Positions 1 to 10,904 of a stretch of DNA of 64,000 nt are shown here, one piece after another. The notes beneath the pieces were generated by a model. That model was given only the letters and a program-made list of their open reading frames with translations. It made no database searches and had not been told where the DNA came from. The DNA lies in NCBI RefSeq assembly GCF_000182565.1, contig NW_015971542.1, positions 1,222,873 to 1,286,872 on the forward strand, read 5' to 3'. How positions within the stretch are numbered: position 1 is the first letter of the stretch; the number at the start of each line of letters is the position of its first letter. Source of the DNA: Spizellomyces punctatus DAOM BR117. Lineage: Eukaryota; Chytridiomycota; Chytridiomycetes; Spizellomycetales; Spizellomycetaceae. The translations under genes were made by a program, and so were the position numbers.

Positions 1-294
1 TGCTATTTTCAGGTTGTCCTGCATGTATATTAATTCAAACATCACGCCGCGAAAGCTTGGCAAGGGTATTTAATTGGCTTTTCAAAGCCTTGAATGAAGT
101 AGGCTTTCTAGCAGGTGTGCAATGTCTGCGCGTGGAAAAGGGTTGCTGTGTGCCATGCTCTTGTGTGCGTTCCAAAGGCTTGTGAGCAGCAGGTCACTTT
201 ACGTAACATGCATCACACTGCCCGATGTGTATTTCGCAATGTATCAAACAGTTCTGCCCAAATGGCAAGAACTTGTCGAAAATATTTCAAAATC

Positions 295-1694
295 ATGAAA
301 ATCGCCTTATTGGGGGATCTGCAACTCGGACGTCTTGTAAACGACAAACTCGCCTCCCTCCGCAAACGATATCCAGTTTCGCCGGCTCAAGATAATCTGG
401 CGCGTTCCACCCTCTATGCCCCACCACTTCACAGCGAGTTGGCAGCAACCGATTTTTTGATTGGAAATTTAGAGTGTGCTGTGACGACCTCGATTTCCGC
501 CTGGCCCGGCAAGACCTTTCATTTTAAAGTATCCCCTTCTGAGCTTGGTCGGGGCCTTCCCGACCATCCCAGGGTACATGTCAGCATTGCCAATAACCAT
601 GTCCTGGACTATGGCTACAGCGGCATGAGGGAAACGCTACAAACACTAACAGAAATGGGAATATCGCACGCTGGAGCTGGTATTTCCAAAGAAGACGCAT
701 TGCAGCCAGCATTTGTGGATGTGATCCAAGGTTAGATTTTTCCATCTGTATTGGTAGACATGATAAAGCTTACGCAGAGTGACCGTAATCGCAGGAAATG
801 ACACCTACAAGATTGCATTGTTTTCCATTTCGGATCATCCTGCAGAATGGGCGGCATGTGGAACACAGGAGACAACCAGGGGGCCCCATACTCATCCAGT
901 TATTGTGAGTTCATCTTAGTCCATACATTTGATTCGTGATTATTGAAATGTAACTTTCACAGTATGGGGCACGCACTTCTTCCGATCACGGAGGAATCTT
1001 TCATTTGGATTTCGACACATTTCCTCCAATACCCGCGGATTCGTTTCGAATGCTGCAGTCAGCACTTGAGGATGCTAGGTCGCAGGCCGACATGGTTGTG
1101 GTATCCCTGCATTGGGGTCCAAATTATCAATGGAGACCAATGGCATCTTTCAAACTCTTTGCGCGATGGTTGATTGATCATGTACGAAAACGATCCTGTG
1201 CTGAAGGTTTAGGAGAACGGAGATGACTTTTTGACACTTAGGGAGTTGATATCATTCATGGGCATAGTGCCCATCATATTCAAGGTGTTGAGGTTTATAA
1301 AGGACGACCGATATTGTACAGGTCTGTTCACACTAGGCGCTACACTTATGATCGCGAGTACCTAATGAATGTACATTACAGTGCTGGGGACTTTCTGGAT
1401 GATTACGCCGTCGACAAGCATTATCGAAATGACACATCCTTTGCGTTCTTCCTGTCGCTTTCTTTTGACCCTGTATCCCGAAAACCAAATTTCCAGCATC
1501 TCGATCTTTATCCTACCAAAATTCAATCTATGCACGTTGCTTACTGTGACGATGTAGATGAACGACGGGTTTTGTGTGATAGGATGAAAGCACTTTCTTT
1601 CGAAATGGGTACTGTTGTCGAGGACATTGATTTTGTCAAGGGGGAACAAGGCTTACGAGTTGGCGGATTTGGGGATAAAGAAGGCAAGGGCTGA
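295..1694 (+). CDS. CapA/PgsA-family (poly-gamma-glutamate capsule synthesis-like) protein
   Basis: Five exons (295-730, 780-904, 963-1181, 1242-1321, 1382-1694) join in frame to about 390 aa. The product shows the full motif order of the PGA_cap family, a calcineurin-like metallophosphoesterase fold: GDLQLGR near the N-terminus, NLECAVT, ANNHVLDYG, SLHWGPNY, GHSAHHIQGVEVYKGRPILY and AGDFLDDY. In bacteria CapA acts in poly-gamma-glutamate export or ligation; fungal members are common but their substrate is not established, so only the family is called. The frame is open upstream to 115, but those 60 residues have no family similarity and MKIALLGD is the typical CapA start, so 295 was chosen. 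The intron at 1322-1381 is 60 nt without an in-frame stop, so it could be mistaken for coding sequence. No signal peptide is visible. Confidence 0.85.
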
Positions 1695-2228
1695 CGCTCG
1701 TTAACAGAAAGTTTTGCGCAGATCTCTTTTTGTTGAGCATGACTTATCCTTTGGGTTTTCGAGGAATGTAACCTATCGTACTTTCTTTTTATGATTACCC
1801 TTCCAAAGAAGCGATGAAACTCGCACATTTTCAGAAACTCATCCGTGCGTTTTCTTCCCCTTTGCACACCCAAACACGCAACATATGCCCTCATGCATAC
1901 CATGCAACCGCTCTGCCCATTACCGTTCCCTCTTGACCAACACGTCCTTTCATCTCTGCATTACATATGTACAATTACTTCCACCATGATCATAGCCTTG
2001 CCAATGCAGTCTAGTGGTCAAAACCCTGGCTTCAGTGCCAGGCGTGGCAGTCTAATGGTAGAAGAGGACTGCGCATTCGTCAGCATTGATCGATGCTTAC
2101 TAATCCGAGCGCCACGGTTGAGCCATACTGTGGCGGGAGCGACTAAATAACAAGTGGCCATTCGTCGTATAACTTGTGCTTGCTCTTTCATCTCTTTGAT
2201 TAATCTGTCAACCGTCCATATTGCAACA
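1695..2228. other. Intergenic region between CapA-like gene and RTF2
   Basis: No supportable gene lies here. It holds the 3' flank of the CapA-like gene and the RTF2 promoter. A hairpin-forming stretch around 2006-2075 resembles part of a tRNA but has no T-loop consensus (see rejected items). The long reverse ORF from 2602 to 2018 is the antisense shadow of RTF2. Confidence 0.6.
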
Positions 2229-3218
2229 ATGGGTTGTGATGGTGGATCGATCCCTCGCCGAGATGAACTCGTAAAGACAAAAAAGGCAGCGGAGCGTGCT
2301 GACCCTCGTATACAGCTGATTGCGGCATGGTTCTTTTGTGCACTCTCAAAGCAGCCTCTCGCAGTTCCGGTTGTTGCTTGCGCTCTGGGAAAACTATACA
2401 ATAAGGACGCTATATTGGAGTTTTTACTGAACAAGGGCGGATACGGTGACGGCGATCTCATTTGCAAACACATTACGTCTTTCAAGGACGTTGTCACACT
2501 CAACTTGACACCAAACCCTGCGTTCAAATCGAATAGTGATGCTGCAACCGTTTTAGGCAACATTGACGAGCGCCCGCTTGTCTCTCGATTCAGTTGTCCC
2601 ATTTCGGGTCGGGAGATGAATGGAAACTACCGATTTTCTTACATTGCCACCTGCGGGTGCGTGTTTTCGGACCAAGCACTCAAAGAAGTTCCCAGTTCCA
2701 CCTGCTTGAAATGCAACAAACCCTATTCACCTGAAGATGTCTTGCCGATTAATCCAACACAGGAGGACGAGATTGCTCGGCTCCAACAGCGGATGGAGAC
2801 TTTGAAAGCTCACCGGGCAAAGGAGGCTGAGGAAAAGAAGAGGCAAAAGAAGGAAAAGAAGAAGAAGAGCAAAGGGGCTGAGGCAGATAAAACTGATGAG
2901 AAACCACTTCCTGCATTGCGTAGTAGTAGTGGTAGCGAGGGAGACAGCCCAGATACGGATGGGGCAGCTAAAAAGCGCAAGAAGAGCAAGAAAGAGCAGG
3001 ACGAAGAGGACAGAGACTTGCACGTTGTCAAAAAGATGGCTACAACCGCGAGCAATATCAATATGCCTCTACCGGATCTCCAGGATCGCTCCCACCTTCC
3101 CCTGGCGCTACGAGTGCAAAGTGCTGCAATTAAGAGCTTGTACAAAAAGAAAGATGAGAAAGAGGATGTAAACTTTTTGACACGAGGGACGTTTAACCGC
3201 TTTGCTGCCACCTTTTGA
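2229..3218 (+). CDS. RTF2: Replication termination factor 2 (RTF2 RING-like domain protein)
   Basis: Uninterrupted 329-aa frame beginning MGCDGGSIPRRDELVKTKK, the typical Rtf2 N-terminus. The first 150 residues follow the family, with LYNKDAILEFLL and the region leading to HITSFKDVVTLNLTPNP. A C2-type RING variant follows (FSCPISGREMNG, CGCVFSDQAL, STCLKCNKPY). The C-terminal third is a lysine/glutamate-rich, probably disordered tail. Rtf2 acts in the nucleus at stalled replication forks: in fission yeast it stabilises forks paused at RTS1, and in animals it is removed by proteasomal shuttles. The frame is open upstream to 2154 without a better ATG. No intron, unlike most neighbours. Identity is secure; the fork role is inferred from the family. 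Confidence 0.92.
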   Translation: MGCDGGSIPRRDELVKTKKAAERADPRIQLIAAWFFCALSKQPLAVPVVACALGKLYNKDAILEFLLNKGGYGDGDLICKHITSFKDVVTLNLTPNPAFKSNSDAATVLGNIDERPLVSRFSCPISGREMNGNYRFSYIATCGCVFSDQALKEVPSSTCLKCNKPYSPEDVLPINPTQEDEIARLQQRMETLKAHRAKEAEEKKRQKKEKKKKSKGAEADKTDEKPLPALRSSSGSEGDSPDTDGAAKKRKKSKKEQDEEDRDLHVVKKMATTASNINMPLPDLQDRSHLPLALRVQSAAIKSLYKKKDEKEDVNFLTRGTFNRFAATF

Positions 3219-3450
3219 AATGAATTCAGTTTTATGTGTTTGCCCATTGTTCTTGTATATAATTTAATAACGTAAAAAACAAAAAGCTTGCAGCCTGATA
3301 CACACAAAAACGGTCGTAGTGAAAAATCATTAATAAGGCCATGTTTAAAATCATTGCCGGCATTTATCATAAACTTGATTCCAAGTACCATGTCTAAACT
3401 GTCCAGACTTGATGCAGCAACCCCCATGCAGATATCCTTTTTTATTGTGT

Positions 3451-4882
3451 TCATCGCTTGAAACGTCCAGTTACAAGAGCCAATAGCACCGAGATAATGA
3501 CCCAAGGTTGGGACCACCGCAAAATATTCAATACAGCACGCAGAGCATTTGGCTTTGCCATCAAAGCTCGACCGGACGCGGAACGACGTATCAATGCAGA
3601 TCGGTTTCCAGATACCGAATTGACCGTCCCATTCACTTTTGCTGGTTCGACGATCACTTTTTCGGTAGTTGACACGACGGCAATTTTAGCTGCCGGGGCT
3701 GCTGCAGTTGCGCTTCCGTCTTGGACAGCGTCGGCCTTTCCTCTTTGCTGGGTAGATTGTACCGATGACTTGGCTTCAGCTATTGATATCGCCTCCGATA
3801 CAATCTTTTGATTCTCGATTGCCCTTAGGATCTTGTTTGCCTTCCTCATTCCAACGGGGATAACCTTTTGGGTCACCATGCTCACAACCCCCTTTGGGAG
3901 CCATCCGCCCAGGTCGCCATCCACAATTTGCACTACCCGGCATACTCGAGGGCGGCCTTGTGGGTCCGGTTCAACGATTTGACCAGCAATCCGTGCACGC
4001 ATGCACACGTCGCCGCTATCAGGTGTGAATTTTGGATGGGAATCGATGGATTGTGTGACATTAAAGTAGCGATTATTAGGAAGAAGCTTGGTAAAAGCGA
4101 CGACGAGCGCGTAACGCGGCTTTGTGGGCCACATTCCTTGTGTGCGAAAGTACTAGAATGCACCTTTACGATTAGCTACCACGCTACAGTCAAGGCACTC
4201 GAAAGTTGCGACCAACCTGAACAATGGTACGATTGGAAACTCTCTCCACGACATCACCCGCTTGGCATAGCTCATCCCATGCCGGTCGTTTTCTAATGTC
4301 CGCCAATAAATCAAATGTTTCTTCAGGGGTTCCTTCGAGAGTCATAACGTAGCGAAAAAAGAATTCATGTCCAACCCGCTTATGAATTTCAATGTTGTAG
4401 TTTCCCCAGCTTTGTGTTAATGTTGTGTGCCAGTCTACATTGTCGGCACCTGGTGGACCGGACGGCGACTCTGTAGTGTCGCATAGGGAGAGAAATTCGG
4501 CTTCAAGAGCGGGAAGCGCTGATATATACGGATCGGATGAGTCGGAAACTGCTGCTTCTGTCACGGACGGAACAGTCGCGGTAGTGTCTTGGTCGTCGAG
4601 AGCATCCGATTCCAGTTCCTCGTATTCCTCTTCTTCCCCTTCTTTCTCCATCTCCCCGTCTACAGAAACCTCCTTGTCTATTTGTGCATTGGTCCCTACA
4701 AGACCCTCAACCAACGTGGGGACACCTAAAAGACGAAAAACACCCAGCGCGAGAAAACACAACACCGCAACAGTAGCGAGATCAGGAACATTTCCTTGGG
4801 TATAGTAGGTGACGAGAGCTGGACACGCCACTGCCGCCCCCAACACCAGCAGATTGACGAGAACGGATACCACAGACGGCAT
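3451..4882 (-). CDS. START-domain (StAR-related lipid transfer) membrane protein
   Basis: Two exons (4882-4217 and 4152-3451) encode about 455 aa. The N-terminus has two hydrophobic segments (about residues 5-27 and 34-50). An acidic linker (EGEEEEYEELE) follows, then a START domain with WHTTLTQSWGNYNIEIHKR, EGTPEETFDLLADI and RPAWDELC, continuing after the intron with a segment containing GMWPTKPRYALVVAF and VDGDLGGWLPKGVV. A last hydrophobic stretch (WVIISVLLALV) ends in basic residues, so the protein is probably anchored at both ends. START domains bind sterols or phospholipids; the ligand here is unknown. The intron donor is GTTGGT, but a CTAAT branch-like site and frame closure support it; an alternative donor at 4212 with an acceptor 14 nt further downstream would also stay in frame. 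A 25-G run lies 62 bp upstream of the start. Confidence 0.82.
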
Positions 4883-5727
4883 GTCGGAGTTGGGGATTTG
4901 AGGTCAGTCTAGGAGCGAGTTTTTTAAAAATGGTCCAAGTCCCTGGGGGGGGGGGGGGGGGGGGGGGGGTTTAAAGGGGAAGATCAAAGGAACGCGTGAG
5001 CGATCGGGTGTGACTTTGGGGACAACGATGCCCCGAGGGAGAAATCAGGATTTTATAACCCTCATTACCCTCGGCAGGGTTTGCTTTTGAGATACGGCTA
5101 ACCTTCTAATGACGTTGGATATTCGCAAAGTGCACGCCCCGCATCGTCGCCATTAGTTTGTCGCGGGTATTAGGAAACAAGATCACCAGGGTTTGGCCGT
5201 TCTTGCACAAATCTAAAGTAAAATGTCGTATTCAAGTTTATCTGCAGCTGAGCGAAAGCATCGCACAATTCGTAAAATGGTAAACGTCCCAAAGGCCACT
5301 ATCTCTATGCAGGCAGCACACATAGCGACAGGTCTTGTTTTGGTAACCAAAGACTGTAAAACGAACCATAGGGGTGATCTGTCTGCCTCTTAATGTGTAC
5401 AAGAGTGACAATGTATAGTGAGCATAGGCATATCTGGAATTGATGTGATGGAGGTCGTCATGGCAGTGCCGGTGCCAGGCCATTGACTAGAGTTTATATA
5501 TTCCAAGTTACTTACACGACGACATTTGAAGTGTGACTCGCCAACAGATGCCTGATGGACGTCAATTAACATCTAGGTTATGGCCATTCATTTGTTCACA
5601 GAAGTAGACCAACTGAGGAAAAACAAAACGCACCAATTATCATGCAAAGAGAGAGCCGATGCCGGCTGTACAATATTGGTTTTTAATATGCTACATGCAA
5701 AAGTCTGAAGGTATCGGCAAGCCTTCC
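4883..5727. other. Intergenic region upstream of START gene, with poly-G tract
   Basis: 845 bp between two minus-strand genes. It contains the START gene promoter with the G run at 4945-4969, and the 3' flank of RMD5. Short frames here have no recognisable similarity or splice logic, so no gene is called. Confidence 0.6.
4945..4969 (+). repeat. Poly-G homopolymer (25 nt)
   Basis: An uninterrupted run of 25 G on the plus strand, 62 bp upstream of the START-domain gene's ATG, so it reads as poly-C on that gene's sense strand. Two shorter runs (7109-7126 and 11007-11019) are also in promoter regions. The exact length may be affected by sequencing of homopolymers. Confidence 0.9.
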
Positions 5728-6941
5728 CTATACATAAATGCGATTCGCTTGACCAGCCGTACTTTCAGTCGGACAATAAGGGCACTTGAACCTTGTGTTC
5801 TGACTTCCCTTACCCAACCTATCCAAGCAACACTTGCAAATAACATGTCCACAAGCCATCATCATTGGTGGATTCTCTTCGGTGCTCTGCTCTTTACTGA
5901 CAGGGCAGGCAAATACGGAATGGTACCTCTGAGAACTGAGTAAAGGAATCTCAACGGGTAGCTCGCCAGCTTGAGACCACTCAAGTCCGGATTTGTCTTT
6001 CATAATCGAAGACATTTTTATGATGGTGGGAAGAGCGAGCGTGCCAACCATGACGGAAACATAGAGGGGAGAGTCAGACGAAAGACCGAGAAGTTGACAA
6101 AAGTCTCGGGTGAAGCGGTGTTGAATGTCGATCCAGGCATGAGGATCGAGAAGGTCGGCGTAGGGAGAGTCGGAGAGGCGATTGGAGTAGAGGAACGAGC
6201 ACATCAGGCGCTGTATTTCTGGAGAGTGAAAAGATGTTGATGCGCTGATTAACATTGAACACTGTTCCACATTGTTGTACCTTTCATTTGCGACACAGCA
6301 AACCTTCCAAAGTTTGCTTTGGCATAATTCAAAGCGGTCTCAGGCTGCCCATTTGTCAAGAACTGCATAAATTGCAACTTGAGGAGCTGGAACTCCAGCC
6401 CTGAAGACTTTCTTTGTAGCTCTTCACGATGTGTAGCAGCCCATCGTATGGCCGGGTCCAATTGTCCTGCACGCATTGCTTCCAGTATCTGGTACATTTC
6501 GGCAAACTGTTCTTTCAGGTGCTCGGGAACATTCATCTCGGCTTCCTGTATAAAAGTCTCTGCGAGATTGAATCGCCCTTCCCGAATGAAATGCATCGCA
6601 ATTGTCCTGTTCATGACCTCCTCCTTCCCATCAAACGCTCTCGGATCCCATATGTTGTTCAAATCCGTTTTAAAGGATCCTCGGAGGGTCTTATCATGGC
6701 GCATTGCCAACCGCCGAACGTCTTCCTGCTGTGACGACAATGACTTTGAGGTAGCAGCTGCTTTCTGTTTCAAAAGGGCCATGGTTGAACTGAGGGATGT
6801 TGGGTCAGACTGGATGGCTGTAGCGGCTTCTGTGAAGGCGTTTACGAGGGTTTGGAGAATAGTGTCGACTTCGGTAATGGACGCATGTTGCTTTTGGGAT
6901 ACTTTTTCAAAGTCCGCGCCAATGCTTTCCAGAGTATCCAT
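5728..6941 (-). CDS. RMD5: GID/CTLH E3 ubiquitin ligase subunit RMD5 (GID2/RMND5)
   Basis: Two exons (6941-6281, 6218-5728) encode 383 aa. The N-terminal 120 residues are helical. The LisH/CTLH region follows, with [16 protein letters not shown], then [20 protein letters not shown] and [10 protein letters not shown]. The CRA domain spans the 62-nt intron ([10 protein letters not shown] then [15 protein letters not shown]). The C-terminus is the atypical Gid-type [33 protein letters not shown] and FKCPYCP. In yeast Rmd5 pairs with Gid9 to ubiquitinate gluconeogenic enzymes such as fructose-1,6-bisphosphatase when glucose returns. The gene starts 263 bp from a divergent small gene, and the shared promoter holds an 18-G run. 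Confidence 0.93.
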
Positions 6942-7204
6942 TCTTGGGTGATGGCCGTCTCAGCCTGTCGGAGGGGATGCTAATGGTGGTCCTGCTCTTC
7001 TTTTTCTTGCAAACCAAAAGCGTAAATTACACCTCAATCTGCACGTTTGTCAATCTCGTCTCGACCTTAAAGTTGTTAACCTTCTTGATGGGTCACGAAC
7101 GCGTCTTTGGGGGGGGGGGGGGGGGGAGCAAGATAACGTCAGATTTTGGGACTGTTCTGCCAACTCATTTTGAACGCATTTTGGAGAAACAGCGAAAAAC
7201 GCAA
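6942..7204. promoter_or_regulatory. Divergent promoter with 18-nt poly-G (7109-7126)
   Basis: 263 bp between the start codons of RMD5 (minus) and a small plus-strand gene. A run of 18 G at 7109-7126 lies 168 bp from the RMD5 ATG and 78 bp from the other. A frame runs through the tract from 6944, but translating poly-G gives a glycine run without support. Confidence 0.6.
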
Positions 7205-7654
7205 ATGGCTTTAGAGCTTCCACAAGAGTTTGCACTGCAGGGACATACTGGCGCTTTCGTTTCCAACAGCGGCAAGAGCCATACAGCTCAAATGTCCGAG
7301 TCGCGTTGTTCCTTGACGTCAAGAGCAACACATGAAGGCGTGCCCCTTCTCTATGCAGTCGACTCGGATACTCCTCTCATTTTTGAGGACGAAAATCTCA
7401 AGTACGTTGCCGAATTGCATGATTTGGGAAACGGGAAAGTGTGGTGTTTGAAGGCAAGAAAGGTCCGTTCGGGGCAAAAGGATCACGTTCTGAAAGGCGG
7501 AGACGACACAGGTTCGTTCATTGGCTACGAACTGGAAGAAAACCTGCGTGTACGAGACAAGTGTGAAGCCATGGAGGTAAGATCTCTATGGATGGACAGG
7601 ACCCTAATTGATTGTTGACCCTTTTTCTAGTCGTTTAAGCTGGTAAAGGTCTGA
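7205..7654 (+). CDS. Small protein of unknown function (131 aa)
   Basis: Two exons: 7205-7576 (124 codons) and a short terminal exon 7631-7654 after an intron with donor GTAAGA and acceptor TTTTCTAG. I do not recognise the family. The protein has no signal peptide or membrane segment. It contains the motifs HEGVPLLYAVDSDTPLIFED, LKYVAELHDLGNGKVW and DDTGSFIGYELEENLRVRD and looks globular. It is divergent from RMD5. The good splice signals and frame closure argue for a real gene, but without similarity the start and the function remain open. The frame continues upstream to 6944 through poly-G, which I consider non-coding. Confidence 0.5.
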
Positions 7655-8468
7655 TCGTCCCTCATATCGACCCGGAGCGTTAGCAATATAGGGTCATTCT
7701 TGTCTGTACGACACTGTGGTGGGACCATTGGCCCTTGTTAGGATTGAGAATGTAGATTAGAAGCACCCGGGCAGAGCTTTGGCACAAAAGAGATACCATC
7801 GATAGTAAATAGTATTTCATTCATTTGGTAAATCAGTTGCATCGAGACTGCCGGTTCTTTACAAATAACAATGTGGAGAAACTTGAAGAGACAGAGCAAC
7901 CGTAACCCTTTTGTACTTGGCCGACACGGTTTCCTTTCAGTATGGATTTGCCAACGTTCGTTCAGGGCGAATGCGGTCCTCATCTTGCAGCAAGGCGTGT
8001 GTCGCAGTTGGAGAGGAGACTTGACGGGCTAACCATCAGAATCCGACTTGCTAGTGATAGCGTCGTTGAAATGCATGTAGATTGGCTGAGACGTTTAAAG
8101 CTAGCAAGAAGCTTTCCTCGTTAGAATTGAAGATGCCATTGTTTCAATGTCTCAAATATATGTTCATGTTAAAACGGGCAAAGAATATAGATAGCGTAGC
8201 GTTCTTTCGGATACAGTAAAATATCGTTTGAAAGATCAACAGTAGAGTTGAATGCACTCTGAACGTTCTCGAGAAATATCTGGTCAGCTTCTACCGTTTG
8301 ACGAACCTTGATGTGCGTTGAAGGCAAGTCGCTCAAATTGATGACTAAGCATGAATTCTTTTTACCACGTGACATGCTGTTCTCGTTGCGAAACTCATCG
8401 TCCTCGAGCTGCACATTCGCAAAAGAGCCATTACCATCCAGCCGACCTTGTACTATCACGAGAGCATA
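7655..8468. other. Intergenic region upstream of URA3
   Basis: About 810 bp containing the URA3 promoter. Apart from one reverse frame (8169-8480) described separately, I see no gene. The frames at 7738-7983 (minus) and 7942-8124 (plus) lack recognisable features. Confidence 0.5.
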
Positions 8469-8480
8469 ATGCCCCACCAC
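8169..8480 (-). CDS. Possible small ORF of unknown function
   Basis: A 103-codon reverse frame with reasonable composition (for example [20 protein letters not shown] and [15 protein letters not shown]) whose first 12 bp overlap the URA3 start on the other strand. No similarity recognised, no introns deduced, and placed in the URA3 promoter. It may be one exon of an unresolved gene, or chance. Confidence 0.2.
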   Translation of the reverse strand: MVGHYALVIVQGRLDGNGSFANVQLEDDEFRNENSMSRGKKNSCLVINLSDLPSTHIKVRQTVEADQIFLENVQSAFNSTVDLSNDILLYPKERYAIYILCPF

Positions 8481-9465
8481 AAGTCTTCCTACACAGCCCG
8501 TGCGGCGTCATTTAAAAATCCAACTGCAAGCCGCCTTCTCAAACTCATGGACGAAAAACAGACCAACTTGTCCATTGCCGCAGACGTCACGACGAAAGCT
8601 GAATTATTAAAGTTGGCAGACGTTTTGGGACCGTACATTTGTGTGTTCAAGGTATATACACACATACATACATTTGTGATGCTTTATGAAGATGGGATAC
8701 GGGAGCCCGACTGGGTTTTTCTTGGTTGGCCATACTGACACCTATACTACTGTAGACGCACATTGATATTGTGACGGACTTTGATCAAGATCTGATCAAG
8801 CAACTTGAAGCACTCGCTCAAAAGCACAATTTCCTCATCTTTGAAGACCGAAAGTTTGCCGATATTGGTATGTTGTCTATGAAAGATCTTTTAGAACACA
8901 CATAGACGCTTGATGTCAACATTTGTCCCTGTTTGCTCACCTCTCAGGCAACACTGTCAAACACCAATATTCGCAGGGAGTCTATCACATTGCTTCATGG
9001 TCTGATATTACAAACGCCCATCCACTTCCCGGAGAAGGCATCATCAAGGGGTTAAAGGAAGTCGGCCTGCCACTGTCGCGGGGATTGTTGCTTCTTGCTG
9101 AAATGTCGTCAGCGGGGTCCTTGGCCAAAGGTGCCTACTCTGAAGAAGCTGTCCGCATGGCGCGAAGGAATAGAGATTTCGTAATTGGATTCATTGGACA
9201 AAGACGATTGTCCGTTCCCTTGGACGCTGGGCAAGAGCAAGAGGACGATTTCCTCTACTTGACTCCAGGTGTCTCCATGGCGCAACCCGGAGACTCATTG
9301 GGACAGCAATACAGAAGTCCGGAACAAGTCATCTTGGAGAGCGAATGCGACGTCATTATCGTTGGAAGAGGTATCTACGGAGCTGCAGATCCCGTCGCAA
9401 AAGCAACAGAATACAGAGAGGCCGGTTGGGCTGCCTACCAAAAGCGTTTAGGGGTATCACAATAA
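8469..9465 (+). CDS. URA3: Orotidine 5'-phosphate decarboxylase
   Basis: Three exons (8469-8651, 8756-8867, 8948-9465) give 270 aa, the usual length of the monofunctional fungal enzyme. It converts OMP to UMP, the last step of de novo pyrimidine synthesis. Diagnostic stretches are [17 protein letters not shown], the catalytic DFDQDL...[18 protein letters not shown] signature, [52 protein letters not shown] and IIVGRGIY. The fungal-type single-domain form differs from the fused UMP synthase of animals and plants. The ATG at 8469 precedes the conserved [18 protein letters not shown]. The 3' UTR carries a 21-bp tandem duplication. Confidence 0.97.
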
Positions 9466-9542
9466 TATTAAAACGACTGCTATACATATTTCCCACCCAT
9501 TAGAATATACATTTCCCCACTGCAATATAATATCCATTTCCG

Positions 9543-9584
9543 ATAAACCCCACACCGTTGATAATAAACCCCACACCGTTCATA
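9543..9584 (+). repeat. 21-bp tandem duplication in URA3 3' flank
   Basis: Two adjacent near-identical copies of a 21-bp unit starting ATAAACCCCACACCGTT at 9543 and 9564, lying 78 bp after the URA3 stop codon. Probably a local slippage duplication; its AT-rich ATAATAA ends may overlap polyadenylation signals. Confidence 0.8.
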
Positions 9585-9658
9585 ATAAGCGCCATGTCCG
9601 TCAACCTCAAAACTCAAACTTTCAAAACCCTCGCTCATAATTTACCTACATCATACCC

Positions 9659-10904
9659 TCAGTAAGGACTCTGATAGGAATACTTCTTTGGGCTGCGCGG
9701 ACTGTAAGGTTGCGCATTAGGTGCAACATTCTCACTGTTCTCATAATACCGCCTCTGCTGACCAACCCAAGCCTGTACGGGGTCCTGACGCTCATAATTT
9801 GAAGGCTCACCCTGCCTTGATAAAGAATAAAGGCTTGTAGAAGGAGAAGAAGTATGATAGAGAGCCACCTTTGGGCTGCTCTTAAAAGTTACTCGACGTG
9901 GAGTAACAAGCGCGGGTTCGGTGTCTCCCCGCGTCTCAATGTCGAATTTCCGCTGAGGAGGGAAATTCTCCAACTTTGACATGTCTTGTGTGTATTCATG
10001 CAGGACTTGTCCAGCTATAATTCGGTTGTCCTTTATATGTCTGTCATACGTGTCCACCAGGAAATGTTGCTAGAGGGACGTTTGCGCATCAGTTCTTTGC
10101 ACTATTCAATTCAAATATATAGATTGTACTTACGAAGACTGCGCAGAGAAAAACTACGGGTATGGTACTTCTCCAGGTTTCGAACGTGATATTATATAAA
10201 ATCGCCAATTGCATCGGCGAACACGAACTGATATAGATCGCAACATCGTCATCACAGCAGAGAAGCACATTATTACAACTTGAACATACCAGAAGAGACT
10301 GATTCCAAAATCGGTCGGGTCCCAGACCGTTAATTGCCACACGCGCCTGAGGTTTTCAGGCGAGGGAACTGCTACTGGCTTCTTCCAAAATAGGATCCTA
10401 CCAGAGACTAATTTAGCGCAGAAACGATAATGATGGAAGCATCAGAGAGATACATACTTGTCCTTCCAAGTACGAGTTGGTTGCTCATGGGGGGCTTGTT
10501 CATCTTCATAGTCGGCAAACACCGCACCGGTAACGTCGACAGAGACAATCTTGGCGTTCGGCGAACCGATGAGGTTAAGGGAACCAGTAGGCGCCCGGAA
10601 AAGGAGGAGTTTCTTGGACCGGCGAAACGTACAAACAGTGTTGAGCATGCAAAGAGCCATAATGGCAAACTCGGCCACGGATACCTGAAGGCGGATGATG
10701 AACGATGTTAGGAGGCGCTTGCCAGCATCAGCACAGAGACAGCACAATGGAACGCGTACTTACTTTGGTATCAGTGGAAGTAGGCGCGCGGTATTTCTCG
10801 TAAGGATCATTCCTAACATCGTCCTGATAGAGCTTGAGCCCAGCGAACACAACGTTGAAAAGAAGCGCACAAAGAAAGGCCTGAGGAGAAACCAAGAACG
10901 GCAT
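9659..10904 (-). CDS. NUR1: Nuclear rim protein 1 homologue (DUF2418)
   Basis: Five exons (10904-10764, 10684-10458, 10397-10290, 10227-10134, 10069-9659) encode about 326 aa. The assembled protein matches the NUR1 layout. An N-terminal hydrophobic segment (FLCALLFNVVFAGLKLY) is followed by a second (AIMALCMLNTVCTF) with RAPTGS...GSPNAKIV. The hallmark VWQLTVWDPTDFGISLFC comes next, then hydrophobic helices split by an intron, and the signature KDNRIIAGQVLHEY before a disordered Ser/Pro/Tyr-rich tail. In budding yeast Nur1 sits in the inner nuclear membrane in the CLIP complex with Heh1/Src1 and anchors rDNA and silent chromatin. Each exon alone is short and ambiguous; the identity only appears after joining. 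Divergent with ACL4 over a poly-G promoter. Confidence 0.85.

Noticed and set aside
115-294. In-frame 60-codon upstream extension of the CapA-like gene
   Set aside because: No family similarity or targeting features; homologues start at the MKIALLGD methionine.
2006-2075. tRNA-like hairpins (complementary GCAGTC/GACTGC ends and a CCTGGC/GCCAGG stem)
   Set aside because: The loop between the inner stem halves is 6-8 nt with no valid anticodon loop, and there is no GGTTCGA-type T-arm, so it is not a tRNA.
2018-2602. 194-codon reverse frame
   Set aside because: Lies wholly antisense to RTF2 and its promoter; no splice or similarity support.
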